Part shown: one piece after another, positions 9,159 through 17,560 of the stretch
Layout: each line of letters begins with the position of its first letter
Position numbering within the stretch: position 1 is the first letter of the stretch
Source: Mesorhizobium sp. CAU 1732
Lineage (GTDB): Bacteria > Pseudomonadota > Alphaproteobacteria > Rhizobiales > Rhizobiaceae
Length of the DNA stretch: 64,000 bases
Direction: 5' to 3'
NCBI RefSeq assembly: GCF_039888675.1
Contig: NZ_JBDQQR010000001.1
Span: 1,364,001 to 1,428,000, forward strand
Notes under the pieces: model-generated
Seen by the model: only the letters and a program-made list of their open reading frames with translations
Told to the model about the DNA's origin: nothing
The model's database searches: none
Position numbers and translations under genes: made by a program

Positions 9159-9539
9159 ATGAGCGAGAGGACGAAGGAGAGGGTCTATTCGGAGACGGAG
9201 ATCGCCGAGCGGCTCCAAAAGGAACTGCCGAAATGGTTTTACGAAAACGGCTGGATACGCAGGAAATACAAAACCCATGGCTGGAAATCGACGCTGATGG
9301 TCATCAACACGGTCGGCCATCTGGCGGAGGCCGCATGGCATCATCCCGACATCACCGCCTCCTACGCATGGGTTGAAGTGCGGCTGATGAACCATGCCGC
9401 AAAAGGCATCACCGACAAGGATTTCGAGCTGGCGAGAAAAATCGAGGACGTCGTTCAGTGGCAACCGGCCACGGAAGGCGGCGCGCTGGAAGGCACACCG
9501 CCTTCCGACCAGCGCTTCGCTTACGTCAAATACGATTGA
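9159..9539 (+). CDS. Pterin-4a-carbinolamine dehydratase family protein
   Basis: A 126-residue member of the 4a-hydroxytetrahydrobiopterin dehydratase (PCD/DCoH) family. The signature WHHPDITASYAWVEVRL carries the catalytic His-His-Pro, and KDFELARKIEDVV is the usual C-terminal helix. The start is the ATG at 9159, directly behind GGAGGTCGAG; longer frames upstream have no ribosome site. It diverges from RFAP synthase. No aromatic amino-acid hydroxylase is nearby, so its work may be on a dihydro-/tetrahydromethanopterin species rather than biopterin; that is inference from context. Confidence 0.88.
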   Translation: MSERTKERVYSETEIAERLQKELPKWFYENGWIRRKYKTHGWKSTLMVINTVGHLAEAAWHHPDITASYAWVEVRLMNHAAKGITDKDFELARKIEDVVQWQPATEGGALEGTPPSDQRFAYVKYD

Positions 9540-9548
9540 GGCTTAGCC

Positions 9549-10064
9549 TCAGGTTTCAGGTGCAGCCGGCTGCGCCTGAAAACGCCTCGCCACAACCATC
9601 GTGCCAGGCTCCGCCGCACCACCGGGACCGGGAAGTGCCGAGACGGTGTCGGTGCTGACAACCTCCCCGCATTCCGAGCAGGTCACCTGTGGCCGGAACT
9701 GATGTCCGCAGGTCTTGTGGAGGAACAGTATCGGCCGGCCTTCCTCTGGCGCTGCCCAGCGATCGCCCCATTCGGTGACCGCCAGCATGGCTGGCCAGAG
9801 ATCGCGACCAGCCTCGGTCAGACGATACTCATAACGCGGTGGGCGGAGTTGATAGGCCGTTCGCTCGACAATGCCATTGGCCACGAGCGCCTTCAGACGC
9901 CTGGTCAGAAGATTCCGTGAGATGCCGAGGTCCTCGGCGAGTTCGTCGAACCGCGTGATGCCGAGAAACAGATCGCGGATGATGAGCGGCGACCACCAAT
10001 CGCCGATCAGTTCGAGCGCGCGGGCCAGCGAGCACCGCATGTCTGCATAACTCGTTCTTTCCAT
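9549..10064 (-). CDS. HxlR-family transcriptional regulator with C-terminal zinc ribbon
   Basis: A 171-residue winged-helix regulator. Residues about 10-100 contain the HxlR core: CSLARALELIGDWWSPLIIRD, FDELAEDLGISRNLLTRRLKAL and the wing PRYEYRLTEAG. Residues about 120-140 hold a Cys-Gly-His and CSECG pair that looks like a small zinc-binding ribbon, an extension not in the shortest HxlR proteins. The ATG at 10064 is preferred over a GTG two codons upstream. The gene diverges from a small exported protein over an inverted repeat (10089-10123) that may be its operator. HxlR of Bacillus responds to formaldehyde, which suits this neighbourhood but is not proof. Confidence 0.87.
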   Translation of the reverse strand: MERTSYADMRCSLARALELIGDWWSPLIIRDLFLGITRFDELAEDLGISRNLLTRRLKALVANGIVERTAYQLRPPRYEYRLTEAGRDLWPAMLAVTEWGDRWAAPEEGRPILFLHKTCGHQFRPQVTCSECGEVVSTDTVSALPGPGGAAEPGTMVVARRFQAQPAAPET

Positions 10065-10088
10065 GCTCACACAATAGTGAGTTGCATC

Positions 10089-10123
10089 ATTGAACTCAAG
10101 CCCTCATTTGGATACAGTTCAAT
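10089..10123. promoter_or_regulatory. Candidate HxlR operator
   Basis: A perfect 8-bp inverted repeat, ATTGAACT (10089-10096) and AGTTCAAT (10116-10123), with 19 bp between the arms. It lies in the 112-bp divergent spacer between the HxlR gene and the exported-protein gene. A second overlapping dyad, CAGTT...AACTG, spans 10115-10133. Confidence 0.5.
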
Positions 10124-10176
10124 TATTAAACTGACTGGCGTCGATGGTGCCGTCGGCCACAAACGGAGAGATGACA

Positions 10177-10536
10177 ATGATTAGAATTGCAGCAGGATTG
10201 ATCGCAGCGCTGGGCCTGGCCGGCGCGGCGCAAGCGGAGGAACTACGTCCGCTACAGGCAAGGAGCATCGAAATTGGAAGCACGACCGGCGTTGCCTACT
10301 ATCAGGTTTCCGACGATGGCTTTCGGGTCGTCGCCACTCTTGTCAGTGGCGAGGCCAACGTACCCGTTCGGGTGATCGCAACGCTGATGCCCGGACAAGG
10401 CGTCGTCTTGTCGGTGCCTCAGGCGCTGAACGAAGCCTCGAGGGAAGTGGAAATCCGGCGCGTGAACGATACCGTCACCGTGTCGGATATTTCAGCCACT
10501 GTTCAGCCGGCTTCGACGAGCGGCGTTTCCAACTGA
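10177..10536 (+). CDS. Small exported protein of unknown function
   Basis: A 119-residue protein with a clear Sec signal peptide (about residues 1-19, ending AQA) followed by a roughly 100-residue soluble domain rich in beta-strand patterns (VAYYQVSDDGFRVVATL, VPVRVIATLMPGQGVVLSV). No cysteine, lipobox or known motif is visible. Two in-frame ATGs occur six bases apart; ACGGAGAG is properly spaced only for the one at 10177. It is divergent from the HxlR regulator and followed by the fhc operon. It is probably the direct target of that regulator. I do not recognise the family. Confidence 0.75.
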   Translation: MIRIAAGLIAALGLAGAAQAEELRPLQARSIEIGSTTGVAYYQVSDDGFRVVATLVSGEANVPVRVIATLMPGQGVVLSVPQALNEASREVEIRRVNDTVTVSDISATVQPASTSGVSN

Positions 10537-10660
10537 GGGACGCTCCACGCCGACAGCGATTGAACCGGGCTAACCACATTCGCTAATCTGCTCTCTGCGG
10601 GGTTCACGGTTTATCGAGTTTCGTCTAAAGTCGAGCCGGCACCAGAAAGCAATATAGTGG

Positions 10661-11749
10661 ATGGCGGTTGCTTGGATCGGCAACCGGGAGACTCTGTTGG
10701 AGCGCGCGGTCGAGCATGCTGCCGCGCTGTTGCATTCGAGCCGGTGCCCGGTTTTCAGCTTTGACACGGACATTCATGGCACACGCGCGGCGATCGCCCT
10801 GGCCGAGCGGGTAGGTGCTTCCTACGATCACGTCGATGGCGTTGGGCTGGCGCGAGAGACGGCGCTCCTCACCGACAAAGGCGGTATGTTCGTCGCGCCG
10901 GGCGAGGTGCGCCGACGGGCCGACCTCGTAGTGATCGTCGGCGAATTGCCCGAACTACATCGCGGCTTGGTGACCGATCTCGCCGGGACGGTTCCCGATC
11001 TCGCCGCCGGCAATGCGCGCGAATTCTTCCTGATCGGTGATCGCGGGACGCGAGCTCCGCCGTTGGGCGGGCGCAAGGCGACGCGGCTTTCCTGCGGCAA
11101 GGCGGGCATCGGCGGCACGCTTGCAGCGCTCCGTGCTTTATGTGCCGGGCGTCATGTGGCAGCGCCGGTATCGAATTTTGCCCGCTTCCAGAGTGCGCTC
11201 GCAGGCGCCAGCTTCCCGGTTTTCGTGTTTTCCGGGCACTCCTCCGACGGGCTGGCGCTGGAAATGCTGCAAGGCCTGATCGCCGACCTCAACCGGACGT
11301 CGCGCGCGTCCGGCCTGCACCTGCCGGCAAGCGAAAGTGGCTGGGGCAGCACGCTGGCCTCGACCTGGATGACCGGATTTCCCCTGCGTACGAGCTTTGC
11401 GCGGGGCTTTCCGGAATTCGATCCCTGGCGGTTCGATGGGGCGCGGCAGATTGCTGCCGGCGAGGCGGATTTCCACCTCTGGATTTCCGCCAATGGCAAT
11501 CGATCGCCGGAGAGCAGGAACGGTGCCACGCTGGTCGCCCTTGCGAAGACTGCGCGGCCGATCGCAGGCGCCGAGGTCACCGTCGCGATCGGCAAGGCCG
11601 GCATCGACCACGACGCGGTGAGCTACGCCAGCGGGACTGGCACTTTGGCATTCGTCTCGGCGGATCAGGCTTCGCAACTCCCTCCGGCTTCGGCGATCCT
11701 CCGCTCGATCGCCAAGCACATTCCGGCGGGGGCGGCACTGCCATGCTGA
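10661..11749 (+). CDS. fhcB: Formyltransferase/hydrolase complex subunit FhcB
   Basis: Subunit B of the cytoplasmic FhcABCD complex that transfers the formyl group from formyl-H4MPT to methylofuran and hydrolyses it to formate. The 362-residue protein is related to the molybdopterin subunit FwdB/FmdB of formylmethanofuran dehydrogenase but lacks the cofactor-binding machinery, as bacterial FhcB proteins do. The start is ATG at 10661 with only a weak ribosome site. Its end overlaps the fhcA start by 7 bp. The following three genes are equally coupled, so fhcBADC is one operon. Confidence 0.93.
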   Translation: MAVAWIGNRETLLERAVEHAAALLHSSRCPVFSFDTDIHGTRAAIALAERVGASYDHVDGVGLARETALLTDKGGMFVAPGEVRRRADLVVIVGELPELHRGLVTDLAGTVPDLAAGNAREFFLIGDRGTRAPPLGGRKATRLSCGKAGIGGTLAALRALCAGRHVAAPVSNFARFQSALAGASFPVFVFSGHSSDGLALEMLQGLIADLNRTSRASGLHLPASESGWGSTLASTWMTGFPLRTSFARGFPEFDPWRFDGARQIAAGEADFHLWISANGNRSPESRNGATLVALAKTARPIAGAEVTVAIGKAGIDHDAVSYASGTGTLAFVSADQASQLPPASAILRSIAKHIPAGAALPC

Positions 11750-13374
11750 CGAGAATCAAGGGCGGCGAGATCGTCGATCCGGTCAATGGCCGTCTCGGCA
11801 AGGGCGACCTCTGGATCAAGGACGAGGAGATCGTGGAGGCGCCGCGGGGCGGCCGCGCCGACCGGACCTTCGACGCGACCGGCTGCGTCGTCATGGCCGG
11901 CGCGATCGACATCCACTCCCATATCGGCGGCGGCAATGTGAACACGGCGCGGCTGCTGCTGCCGGAAGAGCACGCGGCGCACCAGGCGCGGCCTGCAGCG
12001 ACGCCGCTCTCCAGCGCCGGCTGGTCGACCTTCGAGACCGGTTGTCTCTACGCCAGGATGGGTTTTACCACTGTCGTCGAGCCGGCCATGTCGCCGGGTG
12101 CGGCACTCCACACCCATCTCGAACTCGCTGATATCCCGATCATCGACAAGGCTACCCTCGCCATTCTCGGCAACGACGACTTCCTGCTGTCGATGATCCG
12201 CGACGATGCCTCCCCGCGAATGATCGAAGATTATGTCGCCTGGACCGTGGCCTCGACGCGGGCGCTTGGCGTCAAGGTCATCAATGCGGGTGCGGCAGCC
12301 GCCTTTAAGGAGAATGTGCGAACATTCTCGCTCGATGATGTCGTGCCGTCCTACGGCGTCAGTTCGCGCAAGATCGTCAAGACGCTGCAGGCTGCGGTGG
12401 ATGCGCTCGGCATCCCGCATCCGCTGCATGTCCATTGCAACAATCTCGGCGCGCCGGGCTCGGCGGACACTGCCGCGGCGACGATCACGGCGGCGGAAGG
12501 CGTGCCGCTGCATCTCGCGCATCTTCAGTTCTACGGTTACGGCACCGAGGGGAAACGCAGGTTTTCGTCCGCCGCCGCGCGGCTGGCGGAACTGGTCAAC
12601 GCGGCGCCGGAGGTGACCATCGACATCGGCCAGGTCATGTTCGGCCAGACCGTCACCATATCGTCGGACGTGATGCGCCAGTTTTCCGCACGCGGTAGCG
12701 CAAATCCGAAGAAGTTCGTCATCTATGACGGCGACGGCAATGGCGGCGGCATCGTGCCGTACCGCTACCGCCCGGACTATTACGGCACGGTGCAATGGGC
12801 CGCGGGGCTCGAGCTTTTCCTGTTGATCACCGATCCGTGGCGCGTCTTCTTCACCACCGATCATCCCAATGGCGCGCCGTTCACCGTCTATCCGAAACTC
12901 TTCGAGCTGCTGATGAGCAAGGATGCGCGCAACGAGATGGCGTCGTCGTTGTCGAGTTCGGCGCTCGCGTTGTCTACGCTCTCTTCGATCGATCGCGAAT
13001 ATACGTTCGAGGAGATCGCCATCATGACGCGTGCGGCGCCCGCAAGGCTGCTCGGGCTCGCCGACCGCGGCCATCTCGGCGAGGGTGCCATCGCTGACAT
13101 CGCCGTCTACCGGCGGGACAAGGATATTGCCAAAATGCTCGGGCGTGCGGCGCTGGTGTTCAAGAACGGCGACCTCGTCGTCAAGGACGGCGAAATCACG
13201 CATTATCGCTGGGGCAGGGCGCTGAGGCTCAATCCGCCGCCGGACCGCTCGATCGTCAAGCGGCTCACGGACTATCACGAGCGGCGCTATGGCCTGTCGC
13301 TGGACCGATTCACCTTTCCCGATTCCGCGATCGCGCGCGAAGAACCTTTCCGGGAAGTGCCATGTCGCGGATGA
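11743..13374 (+). CDS. fhcA: Formyltransferase/hydrolase complex subunit FhcA (formylmethanofuran hydrolase)
   Basis: A 543-residue amidohydrolase-superfamily subunit, homologous to FwdA/FmdA, that hydrolyses the formyl-furan amide to formate. The metal-binding HxH is His58/His60 in DIDIHSHIGGG. Other landmarks are HPLHVHCNNLGAPG near residue 230, QFYGYGTEG near residue 268 and FFTTDHPNGAPF near residue 370. The ATG at 11743 overlaps the end of fhcB, and the tail overlaps fhcD by 13 bp. Length and motifs match FhcA of methylotrophs. Confidence 0.96.
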   Translation: MLTRIKGGEIVDPVNGRLGKGDLWIKDEEIVEAPRGGRADRTFDATGCVVMAGAIDIHSHIGGGNVNTARLLLPEEHAAHQARPAATPLSSAGWSTFETGCLYARMGFTTVVEPAMSPGAALHTHLELADIPIIDKATLAILGNDDFLLSMIRDDASPRMIEDYVAWTVASTRALGVKVINAGAAAAFKENVRTFSLDDVVPSYGVSSRKIVKTLQAAVDALGIPHPLHVHCNNLGAPGSADTAAATITAAEGVPLHLAHLQFYGYGTEGKRRFSSAAARLAELVNAAPEVTIDIGQVMFGQTVTISSDVMRQFSARGSANPKKFVIYDGDGNGGGIVPYRYRPDYYGTVQWAAGLELFLLITDPWRVFFTTDHPNGAPFTVYPKLFELLMSKDARNEMASSLSSSALALSTLSSIDREYTFEEIAIMTRAAPARLLGLADRGHLGEGAIADIAVYRRDKDIAKMLGRAALVFKNGDLVVKDGEITHYRWGRALRLNPPPDRSIVKRLTDYHERRYGLSLDRFTFPDSAIAREEPFREVPCRG

Positions 13375-14270
13375 AGGTCAACGGTGTTGCGATCGATGAT
13401 ACCTTTGCCGAGGCCTTCGGCATGCGGGCGACGGCGCTCGTCATCACGGGACCCAACCGAAAATGGGCGCGGCAGGCCGCCATATCGATGACGGGCTACG
13501 CCACCTCGGTCATAGGCTGCGGCTGCGAGGCGGCGATCGACGTCGAACTGCCGCCTTCGGAAACGCCCGACAACCGCCCCGGCTGCCGCGTGATGCTCTT
13601 CGCGGTCAGCACCGACGAGTTGCAGAAGCAGTTGCAGAATCGCGTCGGCCAGTGCGTGCTGACATCGCCGGGCAGCGCCTGCTTCGCCGGGTTAGATGGA
13701 CCCAACCAGCTCAAGCTCGGCTCGGCTTTGCGATATTTCGGCGACGGCTGGCAGATCTCGAAAAAACTCGGGCAGCGGCATTTCTGGCGGGTTCCGGTCA
13801 TGGACGGCGAGTTCGTCTGCGAGGCGACGGTCGGCATGACCAAGGAAGCGGTCGGCGGCGGCAATTTGTTGCTGCTGGCCGGCAGCAACGCCAAGGCGCT
13901 GGCGGCGGCGGAAGCAGCGGTGGCGGCGATCGACAGGGTGCAGGGCGCCATCATGCCGTTCCCGGGCGGCGTCGTGCGTTCGGGTTCGAAAATCGGCGGC
14001 AAATACAAGGGTATGACGGCCTCCACCAACGACGCCTTCGCCCCGACGCTGCGCGGCGTGGTCAGGAGCGAGCTCGGGCCTGACATCAACGCCGTGCTCG
14101 AAATCGTCATCGACGGAGAGACCAGCGACGCTGTCGCCGCCGCCATGCGCGCGGGTATCAAGGCCGTCACCGACCTCGGCCCGGCGAAAGGCGCATCGCG
14201 CATCAGCGCCGGCAACTACGGTGGCAAGCTCGGCAAGTTCCATTATCATCTGAAAGACCTGTTGCCGTGA
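13362..14270 (+). CDS. fhcD: Formyltransferase/hydrolase complex subunit FhcD
   Basis: Formylmethanofuran:H4MPT formyltransferase (Ftr homolog), 302 residues. It moves the formyl group from formyl-H4MPT to the furan carrier within the Fhc complex. Recognisable segments include DDTFAEAFGMRATALVITG at the N-terminus, MTGYATSVIGCGCEAAID, FPGGVVRSGSKIGGKYKGM near residue 205 and ISAGNYGGKLGKFHYHLKDL at the C-terminus. The start ATG (13362) lies inside the end of fhcA. The stop overlaps the GTG start of fhcC. Confidence 0.96.
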   Translation: MSRMKVNGVAIDDTFAEAFGMRATALVITGPNRKWARQAAISMTGYATSVIGCGCEAAIDVELPPSETPDNRPGCRVMLFAVSTDELQKQLQNRVGQCVLTSPGSACFAGLDGPNQLKLGSALRYFGDGWQISKKLGQRHFWRVPVMDGEFVCEATVGMTKEAVGGGNLLLLAGSNAKALAAAEAAVAAIDRVQGAIMPFPGGVVRSGSKIGGKYKGMTASTNDAFAPTLRGVVRSELGPDINAVLEIVIDGETSDAVAAAMRAGIKAVTDLGPAKGASRISAGNYGGKLGKFHYHLKDLLP

Positions 14271-15076
14271 AAGCGCTGACCTTCACCCTTCGCGCGGAGC
14301 CGCCTGAGCGGCTCGACCTTTCACCGCTGACGCCGCAAGGGCTGGCGGGATTGGATAGGCGCGCCATCGCGAATATCCGGCTCGGCCAGTCGAAACGCGC
14401 ATCGACCGTGGGCGACTTTTTCCGCATCACCGGCAGTGATTCCAAAAACATCGTGTTCGAGGGTGGCAGCAGCCGCTTCGATGGTGTGGGAACGGGGGCG
14501 ACCGACGGTGAGATGCGCGTCATTGGCGACGTGGGTGCGCAAGCAGGACGCGCGATGCGTGGCGGCCGGCTCACGATCGAAGGCGATGCCGGGCCTCATG
14601 CCGGCTCGGGCATGCGCGGCGGCAGGCTGGAGGTGCAGGGCTGCGCCGGCGACCATCTCGGCGCGCCGCTGGCAGGCGAGCTTGCCGGCATGAACGGCGG
14701 AGTGCTGGTCGTTCGAGGCAGGGCCGGCGCCTTCGCCGCCGACCGCATGCGGCGCGGCCTCATCGCAGTGCTGAAAGGCTGCGGCGACCACGCCGGCAGT
14801 CGTATGATCGCCGGAACGCTGATGGTAGCCGGCGGCGCCGGCGATATGCCCGGATATCTGATGCGGCGCGGCTCGATCCTGCTCGACCGCGCCCCGAAGA
14901 GCTTGTCGCCGAGCTTTGTCGAATGCGGCGCGCCGGACAGCGTCTTTGCGACGCTCGCCGACCGCCATTTGATCTCGGAGGGCATCCTCAGGCGCCCGCT
15001 TCTCGGGAAGACGCCGCGCAGATATGGCGGCGATAATGCGGTTCTCGGCTTGGGCGAGATCCTGTTCCCTGCCTGA
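14267..15076 (+). CDS. fhcC: Formyltransferase/hydrolase complex subunit FhcC
   Basis: A 269-residue structural subunit homologous to FwdC/FmdC and to the glutamate synthase alpha C-terminal (GXGXG) domain. The middle part (about residues 90-215) is a right-handed beta-helix made of repeats such as GRAMRGGRLTIEGDAG, GSGMRGGRLEVQGCAG and GSRMIAGTLMVAGGAG. The start is GTG at 14267, overlapping the fhcD stop as GTGA. It completes the fhcBADC operon; the next gene begins 11 bp later, so the relay genes may be co-transcribed. Confidence 0.94.
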   Translation: MKALTFTLRAEPPERLDLSPLTPQGLAGLDRRAIANIRLGQSKRASTVGDFFRITGSDSKNIVFEGGSSRFDGVGTGATDGEMRVIGDVGAQAGRAMRGGRLTIEGDAGPHAGSGMRGGRLEVQGCAGDHLGAPLAGELAGMNGGVLVVRGRAGAFAADRMRRGLIAVLKGCGDHAGSRMIAGTLMVAGGAGDMPGYLMRRGSILLDRAPKSLSPSFVECGAPDSVFATLADRHLISEGILRRPLLGKTPRRYGGDNAVLGLGEILFPA

Positions 15077-15087
15077 GAGGTCGAAAG

Positions 15088-16050
15088 ATGCCGATCGATC
15101 CGACGCGACGCAGAATGATGAAGGGGCTTGCCTCTGTCGGCGCCGCGGCCTTGCCGTGCTGCTTCGCACAGAGCGTCCTGGCTGCAACTGGCGCTGAATT
15201 TACGCTTCGTGAAATAGCCGACGGCGTTTTCGCCTTTCAGGGCGTCGACGAGTTGATGCATCCGGGCAATGAAGGCGCGATCTGCAACCTGGGCGTCGTG
15301 GTCGGTTCGGATGCTGTGGCGGTGATCGACAGCGGCGGCAGCATGGCCGAGGCTCAAGCCTTCATCGCCGCGATCACCGCGGTCACGAGCAAACCGGTCC
15401 GCTACCTGATCAACACCCACGTGCACCCCGACCATATCTTCGGCAATGCGGCGTTCCGGGCACTCGGCCCGACGATAGTTGGCCACCAAAATCTACCGGC
15501 GGCGCTCGAAGCGCGCGGCGAGTATTACCTGCGAAGCTACCGCGAGCAGCTCGGTGACAAGCTGATGGAAGGCATAGAGATTGTGCCACCGACGCTGTTG
15601 GTTGAGGACATGCTGGAGTTGGATCTCGGTGGGCGCGTGCTTCAACTGAAGGCATGGGACGCTGCCCACACCGACAACGACCTCACCGTTCACGATCCCA
15701 CGACCGGGACGCTGTTTGCGGGCGATTTGGTCTTCATGGGGCACCTGCCGACCATAGACGGATCGCTGCTCGGCTGGCTTCGGCAGATGAATAGGCTCGC
15801 CGGCATAGATGCCGTGCGGGTCGTGCCGGGTCACGGGCCTGCGCCCAGCGAATGGCCGGATGCGCTGGAAGCCGAGCGCCGCTATTTCGAGGTCCTTGCC
15901 CGCGACCTCCGCCTAGCAATCAAGGAAGGGACGCCTCTCGCCGAAGCGGTCAAGACTGCCGGGCGCAGCGAGGCGCCGAACTGGGCGCTGTTCGACGACT
16001 ACAACGAGCGCAACGCGACGACCGCCTACGCCGAGCTCGAATGGGAATAG
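15088..16050 (+). CDS. Quinoprotein-relay zinc metallohydrolase (MBL fold)
   Basis: A 320-residue exported metallo-beta-lactamase-fold hydrolase of the SoxH-related 'quinoprotein relay system' families. The N-terminus has RRRMMKGL followed by a hydrophobic run ending VLA, a possible Tat-type signal. The zinc motif HVHPDH is His111, His113, Asp115, His116; the further metal histidines are in AAHTDNDLTV and VVPGHGP. These families occur with PQQ-dependent alcohol dehydrogenases and the two genes that follow. Their reaction is unknown. It lies 11 bp after fhcC. Confidence 0.88.
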   Translation: MPIDPTRRRMMKGLASVGAAALPCCFAQSVLAATGAEFTLREIADGVFAFQGVDELMHPGNEGAICNLGVVVGSDAVAVIDSGGSMAEAQAFIAAITAVTSKPVRYLINTHVHPDHIFGNAAFRALGPTIVGHQNLPAALEARGEYYLRSYREQLGDKLMEGIEIVPPTLLVEDMLELDLGGRVLQLKAWDAAHTDNDLTVHDPTTGTLFAGDLVFMGHLPTIDGSLLGWLRQMNRLAGIDAVRVVPGHGPAPSEWPDALEAERRYFEVLARDLRLAIKEGTPLAEAVKTAGRSEAPNWALFDDYNERNATTAYAELEWE

Positions 16051-16149
16051 CCGCGGGATTGGCCGCGCCAGAGCGGTTTGCCATCCGGCTGGAACGGTAG
16101 TAGCCTCAGCGTGTGCCAGGGCACCACCTTCGAACCGGTGGAGGCATTG

Positions 16150-16998
16150 ATGCAATACAACGTCTTTCGCAAGCTGCGGCGCTCCGTAGCTACGCTTCTC
16201 GTCGCGGTCGTGGCGGGAGGCGCGCTCATCGGGTCGACGGCCGCTCAGCAGTCTGTGGCAGGATCGGAGAGGATCTGGGCGGCGCTGAAGGGCGACGTGC
16301 TTGGCGACCGACCGATCCTTCTCGACACCGGTCTCGTCCGCATCGAGGCCCCGAAGCGCGCGCAGGATGCGGCGCTGGTGCCTGTCGACATCTACATCGA
16401 TCCCGCCAGGGCTTCCGGCGTCAAAAAGGTGACGATGGTCATCGACGTCAATCCGGCGCCGGTGGCGGCAACGTTCCAGTTCGGCGAGGACGCCGGCGTC
16501 ACGCATCTGGCGACGCGCGTTCGCGTCAACGACTACTCGTATCTGCGCGTGATTGCCGAAACCGAAAGCGGCGAACTCCATATGTCGCAAACCTTCGTCA
16601 AGGCGTCGGGCGGATGCTCGGCGCCGGCCGTCAAGAATTCGAAGGATGCGCTGAGCTCGATGGGGCAGATGAAGCTGCGACAGTTCGTGCCGCCGGCAGA
16701 GGAAACGATGACGAAGGCGCAGGAGCTGCAGTTGATGATCCGTCACCCCAACAATTCTGGCCTGCAGCGCGATCCGCTGACCCAATATTTCATCCCGGCG
16801 CATTTCGTCCAGACCCTGTCGATCTCGCAGGGCGACCGGCTGATCCTTGCCATGGAGGGCGGCATCTCCATCTCGGAAGACCCTAATTTCCGCTTCGATT
16901 TCGCGACGCAAGGTACGGAGGACATCCGCGTCGAGGCCGCCGATACGGACGGCAAGGTGTTCACGGACAGATGGCCGCTCGATGCCACGGGGCTTTAA
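16150..16998 (+). CDS. Quinoprotein dehydrogenase-associated SoxYZ-like carrier
   Basis: A 282-residue exported fusion resembling SoxY plus SoxZ. The start is the ATG at 16150 behind GTGGAGG. Residues 1-32 form a signal peptide. The SoxY-like half ends in GGCSAP with the carrier cysteine at residue 156, where classical SoxY has a swinging-arm cysteine. The SoxZ-like half follows, with HFVQTLSISQGDRLIL. Such fusions accompany PQQ dehydrogenases rather than thiosulfate oxidation. The cargo carried on the cysteine is not known. Confidence 0.88.
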   Translation: MQYNVFRKLRRSVATLLVAVVAGGALIGSTAAQQSVAGSERIWAALKGDVLGDRPILLDTGLVRIEAPKRAQDAALVPVDIYIDPARASGVKKVTMVIDVNPAPVAATFQFGEDAGVTHLATRVRVNDYSYLRVIAETESGELHMSQTFVKASGGCSAPAVKNSKDALSSMGQMKLRQFVPPAEETMTKAQELQLMIRHPNNSGLQRDPLTQYFIPAHFVQTLSISQGDRLILAMEGGISISEDPNFRFDFATQGTEDIRVEAADTDGKVFTDRWPLDATGL

Positions 16999-17002
16999 CG
17001 GC

Positions 17003-17560
17003 ATGCACGGAAACTACGTGGTATTGCTTTTGGTCACAGGGATGTTGGCGTTCGCGGGGCCGGCGCGAGCGGGCGGTGTCGAAGAGCCTGCCGGCTACCG
17101 GATGGGCGATTACAAGGCGCGCGTGCCCGATACCCTCAAGGACGTGAGGGTCGTCGATACGAAGGAGGCGGAAGCGCTCTGGCGGGAGAAGAAGACCCTG
17201 TTCATCGATGTCATGCCGAACACGCCGAAGCCCGCGAACCTGCCTGCCGGGACGATATGGAAGGACAAGGTCAGGGAGAACATTCCTGGCAGCATCTGGC
17301 TCGCTAATGTGGGCTATGGCGCAATCCCGGACGAGACGGCCGACTATTTCCGGTCAAGCCTCGAAGCAGGCACAGTGTCCGATAAATCCCGCCCCATCCT
17401 GTTCTATTGCATGACCGACTGCTGGATGTCCTGGAACGCCGCCAAACGGGCGGTCGAATGGGGCTACAGCTCGGTGATCTGGTATCCGTTCGGGGCGGAT
17501 GGCTGGGAAAGCGCGAACCTGCCCCTTGAGGAGAATCGGCCTTACACGATCGGCGATTGA
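17003..17560 (+). CDS. PQQ-dependent catabolism-associated CXXCW motif protein
   Basis: A 185-residue exported rhodanese-like protein. Residues 1-23 are a signal peptide (ending ARA). The diagnostic motif is Cys136-Met-Thr-Asp-Cys140-Trp141. The surrounding LFIDVMPNTPKP and IPGSIWLANVGYG segments are typical of this family, which is defined by its link to PQQ-dependent alcohol catabolism. It follows the SoxYZ-like gene after 4 bp, so the three relay genes form a tight set. The two-cysteine motif suggests redox or sulfur-transfer chemistry in the periplasm; the partner is unknown. Confidence 0.9.
   Translation: MHGNYVVLLLVTGMLAFAGPARAGGVEEPAGYRMGDYKARVPDTLKDVRVVDTKEAEALWREKKTLFIDVMPNTPKPANLPAGTIWKDKVRENIPGSIWLANVGYGAIPDETADYFRSSLEAGTVSDKSRPILFYCMTDCWMSWNAAKRAVEWGYSSVIWYPFGADGWESANLPLEENRPYTIGD

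Noticed and set aside
15088..16998. Thiosulfate-oxidising Sox system
   Set aside because: The metallohydrolase and the SoxYZ-like fusion resemble Sox parts, but SoxA, SoxX, SoxB and SoxCD are absent and the carrier cysteine motif is GGCSAP rather than the usual SoxY C-terminal arm.
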